The position numbers were made by a program, and so were the translations under genes. The notes beneath the pieces were generated by a model. It was not told where the DNA came from. It ran no database searches and saw only the letters and a list, made by a program, of their open reading frames with translations. From Argentina anserina (taxonomy: Eukaryota; Streptophyta; Magnoliopsida; Rosales; Rosaceae): a stretch of DNA of 64,000 nt. The stretch spans positions 18,247,001-18,311,000 of the forward strand of contig NC_065874.1 in NCBI RefSeq assembly GCF_933775445.1, given 5' to 3'. Positions 1-12,149 of the stretch are shown piece by piece. Numbering within the stretch: position 1 is the first letter of the stretch; every line of letters starts with the position of its first letter.

Positions 1-1219
1 GTTCTTGGACATTTGCAAGCTCCAATCGATTCATCATCTTTCTCAAGAAGGCTTGAGGTTGCTTTTGTTCCCATTTACCCTTAAGGATGATGCTAAACGT
101 TGGTTGTATTCTTTTCCTGCAGGAATCATCACTACATGGGACGAAATGACTAGGAGGTTCTTGAAGCAATTCTTCCCTGCTCAACTCACGAAAAGACTTA
201 GGAGGAAGATTCAGAACTTCACTCAAAAAGATAGTGATTCACTCTATGAGGCTTGGGAGGAATTTCAGGAACTACAAAGGAAGTGCCCTCACCATGGTAT
301 TTCGTTGGATGACTTGGTGCAATTCTTCTATGAAGGACTCGACACCACCAATAAGAGCATGGTGGATTCGGCATGTGGCTGCACCTTCATGAACAAGACC
401 GGTTAAGAAGCTTACACCTTGATTGATGACTTGGCTGACAACAATCGCCAATTTAGTTCCAAGGAGAAGAGAGGAAGCAAGAGCCGTGGGGTGTATGATG
501 TTGGTGCAAGGAATCAGATGGCTACTTTAGAAAGGAAGCTTGACGTGCTAGTCAAGGCATTCAATGGTTCGAGCATCAACCCTCAAGCATGTGGCATTTG
601 CATCTTCACCTAATTATGATGAACTTTTGAAGTCTCTTGCTCAAGGGCAACAAAATCTAAACTCTGCTACTCAAGCATTAGTTACAGGTCAACAAGCTCA
701 TTCTAAGGACATAACCGAGCTTAAGAAGCAGATGGGACAAGTGATCGATTTCATGGGCAAGATCCATGAAAGAGGGAAGTTGCCGAGCCAAACTGAGCCT
801 AATCCTAACGTAAAGGCCATGATGACACGAAGTGGGAGGATCTTGGATGCTCCATTACAGCAACACAAGAAGGCCGTGCCTTCTAAAGGACAAGAGGCCG
901 AGAATTGCAATGTCAAATACTTAGAGAAGGACCCTGCCTCCTCTAAGGCCAATGATGCCGTGCCTCCACCAAAAGAAGATCATGCCGTGCATGACAAAGG
1001 TAAGGATCCTAACTCTAGTGGTTTGGTTTCAACTAATGATCTTCCTCGTGTTCCCTTCCCTAGTAGATTTGCAAAGCAAAAGAAGGATGGCTCTGATCAA
1101 GAGATGCTCGACATTTTCAAGAAGGTGGAAGTAAACATGCCTCTTATTGAATGCATACAACAGAATCCTAGGTATGCTAAGTTTTTGAAAGAATTGTGCA
1201 CCAACAAGAGGATGACTCG
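1..1219 (+). pseudogene. Athila-type Ty3/gypsy gag fragment (element A)
   Basis: Remnant of a retrotransposon capsid (Gag) gene that enters from the left window edge. The translation is nearly the same as the central part of the gag gene on the other strand at 8120-9605 (only about three differences in the first 220 bases). It is broken in three ways. A TAA stop falls at 404-406. An internal deletion near 598 joins the zinc-knuckle start (QACGIC) directly to the later PNYDELL stretch. Homology ends after residues NKRMTR at about 1219, where LTR sequence begins, so protease and pol are missing. It cannot make Gag. The order gag then LTR on the plus strand fits an internally deleted element. 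Confidence 0.85.
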
Positions 1220-2101
1220 AGACACGCTTGTGAAGAAGGTTTCATCCATAGAAGTCTCGGCTACACTTGTGGATTGCTTGATTTATAAAGTGTAACCATG
1301 ATTCACTCTTGTTTAATTTCGGTTTTGGTTTTATTCTTGTTCTTGGATGAAGCTTGCGATTTGTGTAGTGTAATCTTGTTTCAATTTTGTCTATGAAATA
1401 GCTACTTGATTCAATTTATATAAAGGATTCGAAAATTATATTTTGGTTTTATGAAGTTTCTGTTTTGGTTTCTGCCGAATGTATGTATGATCAAATTTCG
1501 ATTTCTAAGTGTTATGACTATGCTTGTAGCATGATATTTAGGTTGTTGGATTAAAGACTTATGCTAAGAACATGTTTATTCTTTTATATGTGATTTTCGA
1601 ATTGCATGGTTGTTGGTTAAGTAAGTGACATACTTGATGAATTCAATGTGCATGGCTTTGGAATTACATGATGAAGATGAACATGTTAGATTTCGATTAT
1701 GGCTGCTTGGTATTGATCGAATGTGTTAAGTGTCTATGTGTTTAGGTTACTGCTTAGAACCCTAATTGCATGATCCATCCTTGGTTATTCATTACATAGT
1801 CTCGGCATGATTCAATAAGAAGTCATGAAATTTGTTTCGATTCCCTTTATGTGAATTGTTTTGGTGATTGTTTATGTGTTGGTTGGTTGATCACATGTAT
1901 ATATTAGTTTAGGTTTTATCTACTGTTTTTATGATTCAATCCAAAATCTATATCAAACCTTAAAACCTTTATGAATTCGTGTAAGTGATGTGATCCTAAG
2001 CCCTGGCTGGATCCCCGGTTTGTGAACGATACCCTCTTGCTTTATACTACTATGATGTGTTCAGGGTTAAATATTGATGTCGAGTAATCGAGCACTCATC
2101 A
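1220..2101 (+). repeat. 3' LTR portion of element A
   Basis: From about 1350 to 2101 this matches the reverse complement of 10767-11516, the 5' LTR piece of the minus-strand Athila element. It ends in TCATCA at 2101, the expected LTR terminus: in the other copy the same end lies two bases before the primer binding site. The stretch 1220-1350 is probably the middle of the same LTR, since gag homology stops just before it. The start of the LTR is missing. Confidence 0.7.
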
Positions 2102-2702
2102 CGGTTTTAGGATTTCTTGGAAGGGTGAAGGATGAATTCGGCAGAGCTATGCTTGTGTTTGTGTGTAGGGCTGATGATGATCTGAATGGAGAGGCCGCAC
2201 CTCTATATATAGGGGTTTAGGAAGCCTTCTTGCCGTGCCATAAGGAGATAGAAACCAATTGGGAAACTGAAATCCTCTTTGTTATGGATTTGGTTTATGT
2301 ACTCCATATCCAACTTGATGTAGGAAACCCAGTCCAATAGGGAGATCACTTAAGGGCTGCACGGCAACAATCTTGGTCCAACTAGGAGTAGCTAGGCCGG
2401 CCTCCTCTTCTCCTTCTTCAACTCGAATATGATTTCCTTGTTCAACTAGGAATGCAACTCGGCAACTCTTCTTTCTTTCCAAATATGATTTGTCTTTCCT
2501 GAAAAGAAATCGTCGATTAAGGAATAGGAAAGAATGAAAATAGGAAAGTACAATTTCATCATCAATTCATCTAAATTCGAAATAGCTCTCCTTAGAATAT
2601 AGAAATGACAACTATGAACCTAAAACAACTAAATAAGAAGTAACAAAGCATAAGAATAGGGCATATATACATTAAGAACGTCACACTTTGTGCTCCTATC
2701 AA
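2102..2702 (-). repeat. 3' LTR of element B, U3 side only
   Basis: Read on the minus strand it starts TGATAGGAGCAC just after the polypurine motif. It carries a TATA-like CTATATATAG near 2200-2213 and stops at 2102, where plus-oriented LTR sequence of element A begins. The first 250 bases align well with the LTR fragment at 28560-29066, showing one LTR superfamily. The R/U5 half is missing here. Confidence 0.65.
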
Positions 2703-4436
2703 CAACCCCACACTTAGACTTTGCTAGTCCCTTAGCAAACACTAAAAGGGAAATCAAAACAGAAAACAATACAACTAACACTAACGACACAACACTAATG
2801 CCTTCAACATTTTGTCTCAGAGATCTTCAAACTCATAGCATCAAGAATAACACTCAATCGAAATAGATAAGATGAATTCAATGGTTAATAAACATGAAAT
2901 TTCGTTTAACAAGTAAGACATGGCAGAAACAAAGGTGAAATTAAGTTTGACATGTTCAAAACAAGTTCAAATTCAACTCACATAGGATATGCACTCCAAA
3001 TCTTTTCTCTCAAGAACATGTCATATGCTTAAAAGCTTTTCACACACAAGAGTTATGAACATAGTGAAATCGAAAACCTCATGAAACAAACTCCATAGAT
3101 CAAGAGCTACTCATTTTAAGAATCATGCGGATCTTTAGAAAAGGGATGGCTTAGGCTCGGCATGGACATATTTTCAAGGTAAAAGGAATCACAAAGGTCA
3201 TCCTCAAGACTTAGCAGAGCAAAACATCCACCTTATGTCGCCATACTCCATAGAACAAGGGCCAATTATCATCATGTTGGACCCATTCTTCACTTTAAAC
3301 ATTGTGAAAACGAACAAAGGCTAAGTATAACATTATTGAGCCTTCAACAAATACATCACAACTCCAAATTCACATAAACAAGCATGTATGCCGAGATCTT
3401 CTCATTCAATCTTTCATTTTTCCTTTTTCTTGCCGTGTATCATGAATCTTTTCTTTTTCTTTTCACACGGCATCTTACATTTTTTTTTCATACTCTTTTC
3501 ACGGCATAACATACATACAATAGCATAACCCCACACTTGAATCAAATCATCACTCCATATTAATCCCAAGAATCGGCTCTGCCAAGCCTCAAAGACAAGG
3601 TAGAGATATAACTATAATAAGCAAGGATATAACATGTTGGTAATGAAAGAAAAGGCTTAACGTAGGCTCAAAGGGGTTAACACTAAGGTGTCCCAAGCAG
3701 GGCTCAAATAGGGAATACGGCTTTTTGGCTTAAGTGGTGGAAATCCTAAAAAGATCCAACAATCCTTTTCAAAATCAGAGTATATTATGACATAAAGCTT
3801 CGAAAGTTTCACAAAGTAAGTTCTAGCATTCTCTAGTTCATTGCAATTATATGGCATATGAATTGATCAAAATAGATGTAATGAGGTTATAAAGCCAAGA
3901 AACGATAGAATAAACTCTCCAAAGAAAGGCACAAGTATATGGCTCGAATCTCACTTAGGTTACATGAATCAAAACAAGTAAGGAACATGCTCATTCTGTA
4001 CCTAAGTTTCAAAATCCTCATCTACTACATGTTCGTACAAAATCTACACATCGATTAACCATCAAATAACAATGAAGTTCATTTCAATATCATGATCATC
4101 TATCAACCATAAATTCAAAGATCAACTCATCCTAGACAGTTAAAGGCATACCTAGGACTCAAAACAAAACAAAACAAGTCAAAATCGAAAAACAGAACCA
4201 AAATGATACTAAATTTGAGAATCACAGCAAAATTTAAACACATAAGCATCAAACAATAGATTTCAACGAATGATGTATACCCCACCCCACACTTAAAACT
4301 TACATTGCCCTCAATGTACAATATGATAAGCAACGAAAATTAAAAAGAGACAAGGGATAAGAAAATGCAAACACTCGTTGATGGCTCCTTCATTGGCTGA
4401 AGTTTAGAGTCTATAGCCTAGACTATCTCCAAAGCA
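2703..4436 (-). other. 3' noncoding region and polypurine motif of element B
   Basis: About 1.7 kb between pol and the 3' LTR with no supportable gene. On the minus strand the motif AAGTGTGGGG occurs three times, at 4285-4294, 3529-3538 and 2706-2715; the last abuts the LTR and is the probable plus-strand primer. A perfect 7-bp stem with a 4-nt loop lies at 4301-4318. A second 7-bp stem with a 6-nt loop lies at 2720-2739. Each sits just upstream (minus strand) of a motif copy. Confidence 0.7.
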
Positions 4437-7189
4437 TCACTTGCTTGCCGTAGGATCAAGGAGAGAGATCTCTTCCACGTTATGCTCCACGAAATTGTCA
4501 TAGTACGGCTTCAAGCGATGTCCATTGACCGTGAATTCCTTTCCATGCACCATACTTTTGATCTGAATAGCACCAGAAGGAAAAACATTAGTAACAACAA
4601 ACGGTCCAAGCCACCTAGAACGGAGCTTGCCCGGAAACAATCTAAGTCAAGAATTAAACAAAAGAACTCTCTGCCCAACGACAAAGTGTTTCTTCCTAAT
4701 CATGCGGTCATGGAATGTCTTAGTCTTCTCCTTGTAAACCATTGTCGAATCATAGGCCTCATTTCGAATCTCTTCAAGCTCATGCAATTGCAACTTCCTA
4801 TGTAATCCGGCCTCATCAATGTCCGTGTTAAAATTCTTCACAGCCCACCATGCACGATGTTCAAGCTCCACAGGAAGATGGCACGCCTTGCCATAGACTA
4901 ATCGAAATGGTGACATGCCAAGGGGAGTCTTGTATGCCGTCCTATAGGCCCAAAGAGCATCATCCAATCGTTGAGACCAATCCTTGCGTGATGGTCCAAC
5001 AGACTTCTCCAAAATTCTCTTGATCTCACGATTAGATAGCTCCGCTTGTCCACTTGTTTGAGGGTGATAAGGCGTAGCAACCTTATGCTTGATGCCATAC
5101 TTCTTCAACAACGCCTCAATGGTCCGGTTACAAAAGTGAGATCCTCCATCACTAATGATAACTCTCGGCATACCAAACCTAGAGAAAATGTTAGAACGAA
5201 GGAAATCTGCAACAACTCGAGAATCATTAGTCCAGGTGGCCTTTGCTTCCACCCATTTCGAAACATAATCAACACAAACGAGTATGTACAAGAAACCATT
5301 TGAGCTAGGAAAAAGTCCCATGAAATCAATACCCCAACAATCAAAAATTTCAACATATATAATCGTGTCATAGGCATTTGATCTCTAGATCCTAAGTTTC
5401 CCATGCGTTGGCATCTATCACAAGTCATTAAAAAATGATATGCATCTTTAAAAATAGTAGGCCAAAAGAAACCACATTCTAACACCTTAAGAGCAGTCCT
5501 ACGTGAACCAAAATGTCCTCCACATGATTCAGAATGGCAAAAAGTAAGTATAGAATGATGTTCATGTTCAGGGACACACCTCCTAATGATTTGATCAACA
5601 CAATGTTTCCACAAGTATGGTTCATCCCAAACATAATACTTAGCTAATGCCTTGAGTTTATTCTTTTGAGCATGCGATAAAGTATCCGGAAATTGCTTAG
5701 AAACAAGATAATTGACAATATCTGCATACCATGGTTCACTTACCTCAACTCGAAAGAGTTGCTCATCCGGAAAGCTCTCTTGGATAGCCAAGGGCTAGGC
5801 ATCTCTCACCAAATGACTCAAAAGATCCGCCACAACATTGTCACTTCCCTTCTTGTCCTTGATCTCGAGATCAAACTCTTGAAGTAGAAGAATCCATCGA
5901 ATCAATCTTGGTTTGGCATCCTTCTTCATCATTAAATACTTCAAGGCTGCATGGTCAGTGTAAACAATAACTTTAGATTGAAGTAAGTAAGAACAAAACT
6001 TATCTAGAGCAAAGATCACGACAAGAAGTTCTTTTTCAGTTATGGTGTAGTTTTGTTGAGCATCATTGAGCGTTCGTGAGGCATAATAGATGGCGTAGGG
6101 CTTCTTGTCCTTCCTCTGCCCTAGCACGGCTCCAACTGCATAGTCGGATGCATCACACATAAACTCAAATGGCAAGGACCAATCCGGCGGTGCCATGATT
6201 GGTGCCGAAGTTAGGAGCTTCTTCAAAGTCTCGAATGCAAGCTTGCAATCATCATCAAAGTGAAAGGGAACGTCTTTTTGCAGCAATAAACTCATTGGTC
6301 TCGCAATCTTGGAAAAGTCCTTGATAAACCTACGATAGAAACCTGCATGTCCAAGAAACGATCGAACATCCCTCACACTTGTGGGGAGGGGTAAGTGACG
6401 CACAAGATCTATTTTAGACTTATCAACCTCAATTCCTCTAGATGAAACAATATGGCCTAAGACAATGCCTTGCGTGACCATGAAATGACATTTTTCCCAA
6501 TTCAAAACGAAGTTAGTTTCTTCACAATGTTTAAGCACAAGTTCAACATTTTCTAAACAAGTTTCGAAATCTTCACCATAGACAGAAAAATCATCCATGA
6601 AAACTTCAATTTTAGAACCAATATACTCAGAGAAAATGTGATACATGCAACGTTGAAACGTACCTGGAGCATTGCATAAACCAAAGGGCATGCGACGATA
6701 AGCAAACGTTCCAAAAGGGCATGTGAATGTAGTCTTCTCTTGATCTTCTTCCGCAACACTTATTTGATTGTATCCACTATATCCATCAAGGTAACAATAT
6801 AAAGAATGACCGGCTAACCTCTCAAGCATTTGATCAATGAATGGCAATGGCATATGATCCTTCCTTGTTGTCGCATTGAGCTTCCTATAGTCAATACATA
6901 CTCTATAACCGGTCACTGTCCTTTGAGGCACCAACTCATTCTCTTTGTTCTTCACCACCGTGATGCCTGACATCTTTGGCACAACTTGAATGGGAGAGAT
7001 CCACCTACTAACCGAGATGGGGTAGATCACGCCATAATCGTGCAACTTAGTGATTTCATCCTTTACAACTTGCATCATTGGTGGGTGAAGACGTCGCTGA
7101 CCTTCCTTGGTTGGCTTGGCACCATCTTCTAGCAATATTCGATGCACACACATGGTAGGGCTTATTCCCTTGATGTCGGCTAAGGTCCA
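4437..7189 (-). pseudogene. Athila pol of element B (RT, RNase H, integrase), broken
   Basis: Continues the gag-protease frame after a TGA that replaces a Gly codon at the conserved T-I-G-W position (just above 7187). Reverse transcriptase is clear at 5795-7153, with [19 protein letters not shown] and the catalytic FMDDFSVYG, followed by RNase H with [18 protein letters not shown] near 5795 interrupts the link to integrase. Integrase shows the zinc-binding H/H and CDRCQ, then DYVSKW, SDGGSHF and ELSNREIK, the D,D,E triad. A frameshift near 5350 and a TGA near 4647, before the [10 protein letters not shown] tail, complete the damage. It once copied and inserted the element; it is now non-functional. 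Confidence 0.88.
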
Positions 7190-9997
7190 TCATATTGTCG
7201 TCTTATGCCTCTTAAACACTTCAATCAATCTCTCCTCTTGCTCCTCATTGAGTGCAGATGAAATGATCACGGGCAATGTATCCTCATCTCCCAAGAATGC
7301 ATACTTCAAGTGGTCCGGAAGAACCTTAAGATCAAGCTTTGGAGCTTGCACCACAGAAGGAAGATTCTTGTTAGTAGTTAAGAGAATTGGACTAGGAGAG
7401 ACAAAGCTTACCTCACGTGCAACCTCAAGAGAGGTCACGTTCTCAAGAATGAAGGATGGCACGGCATCATTTGTTTCTAACTCCAAAATGTTAGAACCAT
7501 CACTTGTATATCCGGCCCCTTGGGCAATGGTGAGTGCCAACTCGTCATGTGCCAAGGTATCTAGATAGTTATCTGCAAGGGAATCAAGAATGTCAATTGA
7601 AAAACAATCACTTAACTCCGAAAGAGGATACCTCATAGCTTCAAAGATGTTGAAGCTAATCACTTCACCATCGAACTCAAAGGTGAGTGATCCACTAAAC
7701 ATATCAATTTTTGTTCGTGCGGTCCTCATGAAGGGACGGCCCAAAAAGATGGGGACCTTCTTGTCATCTGCCTCCGTTGGCTCCATGTTTATGACATAGA
7801 TGTCGGCAGGAAAGATCAAGCTCGAAACCTGCACAAGAACATCTTCAACATAGCCCAAAGGGACTTTGTTGGAACAATCAGCCAATCGAATCACAACATT
7901 ATCACGTTTCAAATCACCTAGACCTAGGTCCTCATAGATATAGTACGGCATTACATTGATAGATGCACCTAAGTCTAGCATTATTTTTTCAAATGTCATG
8001 TTTCCGATTGTACAAGGGATAGAAAAACTCCCTGGATCCTTAAGCATTGGTGGTAGCTTCCTTTGGAGCACGGCAGAAACCGTCTCACTCATTGTGACAA
8101 CCTCCTTCTCTCGAGTCATCATCTTATTGGTGCACAACTCTTTCAAAAACTTCGCATACCTAGGATTTTGTTGTATGCATTCAATAAGAGGCATGTTCAC
8201 TTCCACCTTCTTGAAAATGTCGAGCATGGCTTGATCAGAGTCATCCTTCTTTTGCTTTGCAAATCTACTAGGAAAGGGAACACGAGGAAGATCATTAGTT
8301 GAAACCAAACCACTAGAGTTAGGATCCTTACCTTTATCATGCACGGCATGATCTCCTTGTGGTAGAGGCACGGCATCATTTGCCTTAGAGGAGGCAGGGT
8401 CCTTCTCTGAGTCCTTGACATTGAAACTCTCGGCCTCTTGTCCTTTAGAAGGCACGGCCTTCTTGTGTTGCTGCAATGGAGCATCCAAGATCCTCCCACT
8501 TCTTGTCATCATGGCCTTCACGTTAGGATTAGGCTCAGTTTGGCTCGGCAACTTTCCTCCTTCATGGATTTTGCCCATGAAGTCGATCATTTGTCCCATC
8601 TGCTTCTTAAGCTCAGTTATGTCCATAGAATGAGCTTGTTGACTTGTAACTAAAGCTTGAGTAGCAGAGTTTAGATTTTGTTGTCCTTGAGCAAGAGACT
8701 TCAAAAGTTCATCATAGTTAGGTGAAGATGCATTATTCGAACCATGAACATTAGAGTTAAAGGGAACAGAACCTTGAGGTACCTGAGGCCTCACAAACAA
8801 ACCTGAAGGACGAGGTCCTTGACCTTGAGCATTGGATGGTTGAGCATTGTTGCTCCAACGAAAATTTGGATGATCTCTAAGTCTAGGGTTGTATGTGTTC
8901 GAGTATGGATCGTACCTAGGCCTTTGTTGCCCCATAAAGTTCAACTCTTCTTCAGTCATTGCACCATTTGGACAATTTTCTGTAGTGTGATCCTTGAAAG
9001 AACAAATACCACATGCTTGAGGGTTGATGCTCGAACCATTGAATCCCTTGACTAGCACGTCAAGCTTCCTTTCTAAAGTAGCCATCTGATTCCTTGCATC
9101 AACATCATACACCCCACGACTCTTGCTTCCTCTCTTCTCCTTGGAACTAAATTGGCGATTGTTGTCAGCCAAGTCATCAATCAAGGTGTAAGCTTTTTGA
9201 CCGGTTTTGTTCATGAATGTGCAGCCACATGCTGAGTCCACCATGCTCTTATTGGTGGTGTCGAGTCCTTCATAGAAGAATTGCACCAAGTCATCCAACG
9301 AAATACCATGGTGAGGGCACTTCCTTTGTAGTTCCTGAAATTCCTCCCAAGCCTCATAGAGTGAATCACTATCTTTTTGAGTGAAGTTCTGAATCTCCCT
9401 CCTAAGTCTTTTCGTGAGTTGAGCAGGGAAGAATTGCTTCAAGAACCTCCTAGTCATTTCGTCCCATGTAGTGATGATTCCTGCAGGCAAAGAATACAAC
9501 CAACGTTTAGCATCATCCTTAAGGGTAAATGGAAACAAAAGCAACCTCAAGCCTTCTTGAGAAAGATGATGAATCGATTGGAGCTTGCAAATGTCCAAGA
9601 ACTCCCTAAGGTGAACATTAGGGTCTTCCATTGAAGAGCTAGAGTACTTAGGCAGCTGCCCAAGCAATTGAACAGGAATGGAGAAGTTAGCTTCGTCAGG
9701 TGGAGTGAAAGCAATGCATGAAGGTGATTCCGGGGTGGTGGGAATGAATGCATTCTTTAGTGCCATTGGAGCACCAACATGAATTATGTCACAGTCCGCA
9801 ATTGTGTCTAAGTCTGAATTGAAGACGAAGGGGAAGGAAAGATCCTCCTCTTCTTCTGATCTAGGTGAAGAGTTTAAGATTGAATTGCTTGGAGATGTTT
9901 CGAAATTTAAAGGTCTACTTATGAAAGAGTTGTTTAAATCTCTAAGTGCTTGAATTCGATCCTTGAGCTCTTGTGTCTTCTTAGAAAATTCGGACAT
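7190..9997 (-). CDS. Athila gag-protease ORF of element B
   Basis: A 935-aa open frame. Retrotransposon Gag capsid domain at about residues 130-270 (LFPFTLKDDAKRWLY, then the QRKCPHHGIS region). A zinc-knuckle-like stretch follows (QACGICSFKDHTTENCP), then a low-complexity Gln/Asn/Pro linker. The aspartic protease of the DLGASINVMPY type lies near residue 670. The frame ends at a single TGA; without it the frame would run on into pol, so gag-pol was one ORF as in element C. The ATG at 9995-9997 opens MSEFSKKTQELKDR, and a 750-base leader separates it from the primer site. The protein belongs to a dead element. Confidence 0.85.
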   Translation of the reverse strand: MSEFSKKTQELKDRIQALRDLNNSFISRPLNFETSPSNSILNSSPRSEEEEDLSFPFVFNSDLDTIADCDIIHVGAPMALKNAFIPTTPESPSCIAFTPPDEANFSIPVQLLGQLPKYSSSSMEDPNVHLREFLDICKLQSIHHLSQEGLRLLLFPFTLKDDAKRWLYSLPAGIITTWDEMTRRFLKQFFPAQLTKRLRREIQNFTQKDSDSLYEAWEEFQELQRKCPHHGISLDDLVQFFYEGLDTTNKSMVDSACGCTFMNKTGQKAYTLIDDLADNNRQFSSKEKRGSKSRGVYDVDARNQMATLERKLDVLVKGFNGSSINPQACGICSFKDHTTENCPNGAMTEEELNFMGQQRPRYDPYSNTYNPRLRDHPNFRWSNNAQPSNAQGQGPRPSGLFVRPQVPQGSVPFNSNVHGSNNASSPNYDELLKSLAQGQQNLNSATQALVTSQQAHSMDITELKKQMGQMIDFMGKIHEGGKLPSQTEPNPNVKAMMTRSGRILDAPLQQHKKAVPSKGQEAESFNVKDSEKDPASSKANDAVPLPQGDHAVHDKGKDPNSSGLVSTNDLPRVPFPSRFAKQKKDDSDQAMLDIFKKVEVNMPLIECIQQNPRYAKFLKELCTNKMMTREKEVVTMSETVSAVLQRKLPPMLKDPGSFSIPCTIGNMTFEKIMLDLGASINVMPYYIYEDLGLGDLKRDNVVIRLADCSNKVPLGYVEDVLVQVSSLIFPADIYVINMEPTEADDKKVPIFLGRPFMRTARTKIDMFSGSLTFEFDGEVISFNIFEAMRYPLSELSDCFSIDILDSLADNYLDTLAHDELALTIAQGAGYTSDGSNILELETNDAVPSFILENVTSLEVAREVSFVSPSPILLTTNKNLPSVVQAPKLDLKVLPDHLKYAFLGDEDTLPVIISSALNEEQEERLIEVFKRHKTTI

Positions 9998-10746
9998 GCA
10001 TAGTACCTGTTGTACGAAAGTTAAAGAGTTAGCATTGAAGAATACACAATGAACACATATAATTCGTGCCTTCCCTTAGTCACACACACGCACACTTATG
10101 GGGAAGGGCACGACAACTATGTCAAGTTTACAAGGAGTTAGTTCTTTATGTTTATAAAAGTTCATACAATTCACAAGTTCTTTTTTGCCATTTCAATGAT
10201 TGAACGATCGATTGATTCTAAGTTGTAAACCAAGGTGGACGTGCGGCCTAAGTATGGATGCCTAGACACAAGATCAAGTCTTTGTTTCAGAAGGCCTTGT
10301 AGCTCAATCAGAGATAGTGAACATGGTAGGACTCATTTGTTGAACTACGGAGAGCGAACTCCCTATCGACTCTATCACCGAGATGTATGTCAGTCATTAG
10401 TTCTCTGAGATCCAATTTTGGTCCCATGCACCAGAGTAATAAGAGAGCGTGCCCCTTACTCAGCTGGACTTAACCTCGTGTGTTAGACAAATCTCCAAGT
10501 GTTAATAAAAGCCGCCCTCGACCTCATGCAAACTCGAGAGCTAGCATGAAGGGTTAAGGCTAATATTAACAAAAGGGACTTTACCTATTCCGTTCGATTT
10601 ACAACCTACAACAATCATTCACTCAAGCACCAAAACAACAACCTAAGATACATTACTATATGTACAACGAAATAAGATAAGAATATACAAATGTACAATA
10701 TACACAATGAATTCGCATTAAAAGTTAGGGATCCATCTCTTATGGA
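9998..10746 (-). other. Leader between primer site and gag of element B
   Basis: Untranslated leader, minus strand. I see no ORF. I also do not see the AAYTACG stem-loop array that the leader of element C carries. Confidence 0.6.
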
Positions 10747-10764
10747 TCCCCGGCAACGGCGCCA
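10747..10764 (-). promoter_or_regulatory. Primer binding site, tRNA-Asp type
   Basis: The minus strand reads TGGCGCCGTTGCCGGGGA, complementary to the 3' end of plant tRNA-Asp. It lies two bases after the LTR end (TCATCA). The same site is present at 31502-31519 in element C. Confidence 0.9.
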
Positions 10765-10766
10765 TT

Positions 10767-11516
10767 TGATGATTGCTCGATTACTCGACATCAATATTTA
10801 ACCCTGAACACATCATTAGTAGTATAAAGCAAGAGGGTATCGTTCACAAACCGGGGATCCAGCCAGGACTTAGGATCACACACTTAACACGAATTCATAA
10901 AGATATAAAAAGTTGATATAGGTTTTCGGATTGAAATATAAAAACAGTAAGTAAAATCTAAACTAATATGTACATGTGATCAACCAACCAACACATAAAC
11001 AATCACCAAAACAACTCACATAAGAGAATCGAAACAAGCTTCATGACTTCCTTTAGAATCATGCCGAGACTATATATTGAATAACTAAGGATGGATCATG
11101 CAATTAGGGTTCTAAGCAGTAACCTAAACACATAGACACTTCACACATTCGATTAATACCAAGCAGCCATAATCGAAATCTAACATGTTCATCTTTATCA
11201 TGTAATTCCAAAGCCATGCACATTGAATTCATCAAGTATGTCACTTACTTAACCAACAACCATGCAATTCGAAAATCACATATACAAGAATAAACATGTT
11301 CTTAGCCTAAGTCTTTAATCCAACAACCTAAATATCATGCTACAAGCATAGTCATAACACATAGAAATCGAAATTGATCAAGAACAATACTCGGCAGAAA
11401 CCAAAACAGAAACTTCATAAAACCAAAATATAATTTTCGAATCCTTTATATAAATTGAATCAAGTAGCTATTTCGTAGACAAAATTGAAACAAGATTACA
11501 CTACACAAATCACAAG
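10767..11516 (-). repeat. 5' LTR of element B, truncated
   Basis: Reverse-complement match to 1350-2101. Homology ends at 11516, where unrelated sequence begins, so the U3 part of this LTR is missing. Confidence 0.75.
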
Positions 11517-12149
11517 CTGATCCAAATTGAGGTTTTGTGTTTGAGCACCTGGGCACTTTGGGGTTGAATCAGACTCCTCGACAAAATTGAGGTTCATAGA
11601 GCTTATTATTATTAGTGGGCAAAGGTGTTCGAATGCATGAAGTTGTGTTCATAGTTGACAATTATGGGCACACAAGCAATAGTAGATAACCAAAACATAA
11701 TTACTTAAACTAAATAAATGAGAGGCAGGTGGCTCAAACCCAGATTACCACCCATCCAAGACGTGGCATCACCACTATACCATCCTTAATAAGACATGTA
11801 CTTTATTGATCTTTATAATAGCACCCCGTATTCCTCCAACTCCATTGTTGGATTCTTCTTGCTTTGATTGATTTGATCACACTATATATCACGAAAAGAC
11901 TCTTATGACATGTACCCAGAAGTCCTCTGCTGCTCAGAGAGTTTTTGTTCATCAAATACCTTTTTTTTATGAAATCACGTCGACTTTCTAGTAACTCTTT
12001 GGTTTACTGTCGTCTTCTCTTGATCATCATTGGCCTTCGCTTATTGGGTTATCGATTCCATTATAAGACACAACTTGAAATACATAATTGAGCTACTAAT
12101 CGAGTAGATGTGGAGGTTGAATGTATAAACCTGATTTTATCTATTTACT
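11517..12149. other. Unassigned spacer
   Basis: AT-rich sequence between the truncated Athila LTR and the LINE. No ORF, RNA gene or recognised repeat was found. Confidence 0.5.

Larger units (their letters stand above)
2102..11516 (-). mobile_element. Athila-type Ty3/gypsy element B, inactivated
   Basis: Minus-strand LTR retrotransposon. In element order: truncated 5' LTR (11516-10767), tRNA-Asp type primer binding site (10764-10747), leader, gag-protease (9997-7190), pol (7189-4437), 3' noncoding region (4436-2703), polypurine motif and the first 600 bases of the 3' LTR (2702-2102). RT text such as FMDDFSVYG, the DLGAS protease motif and the tRNA-Asp site are typical of the Athila/Tat branch. 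No env-like ORF is visible. Three in-frame stops and one frameshift in pol show it is dead. Both LTRs are incomplete, so no target duplication can be read. Confidence 0.85.
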
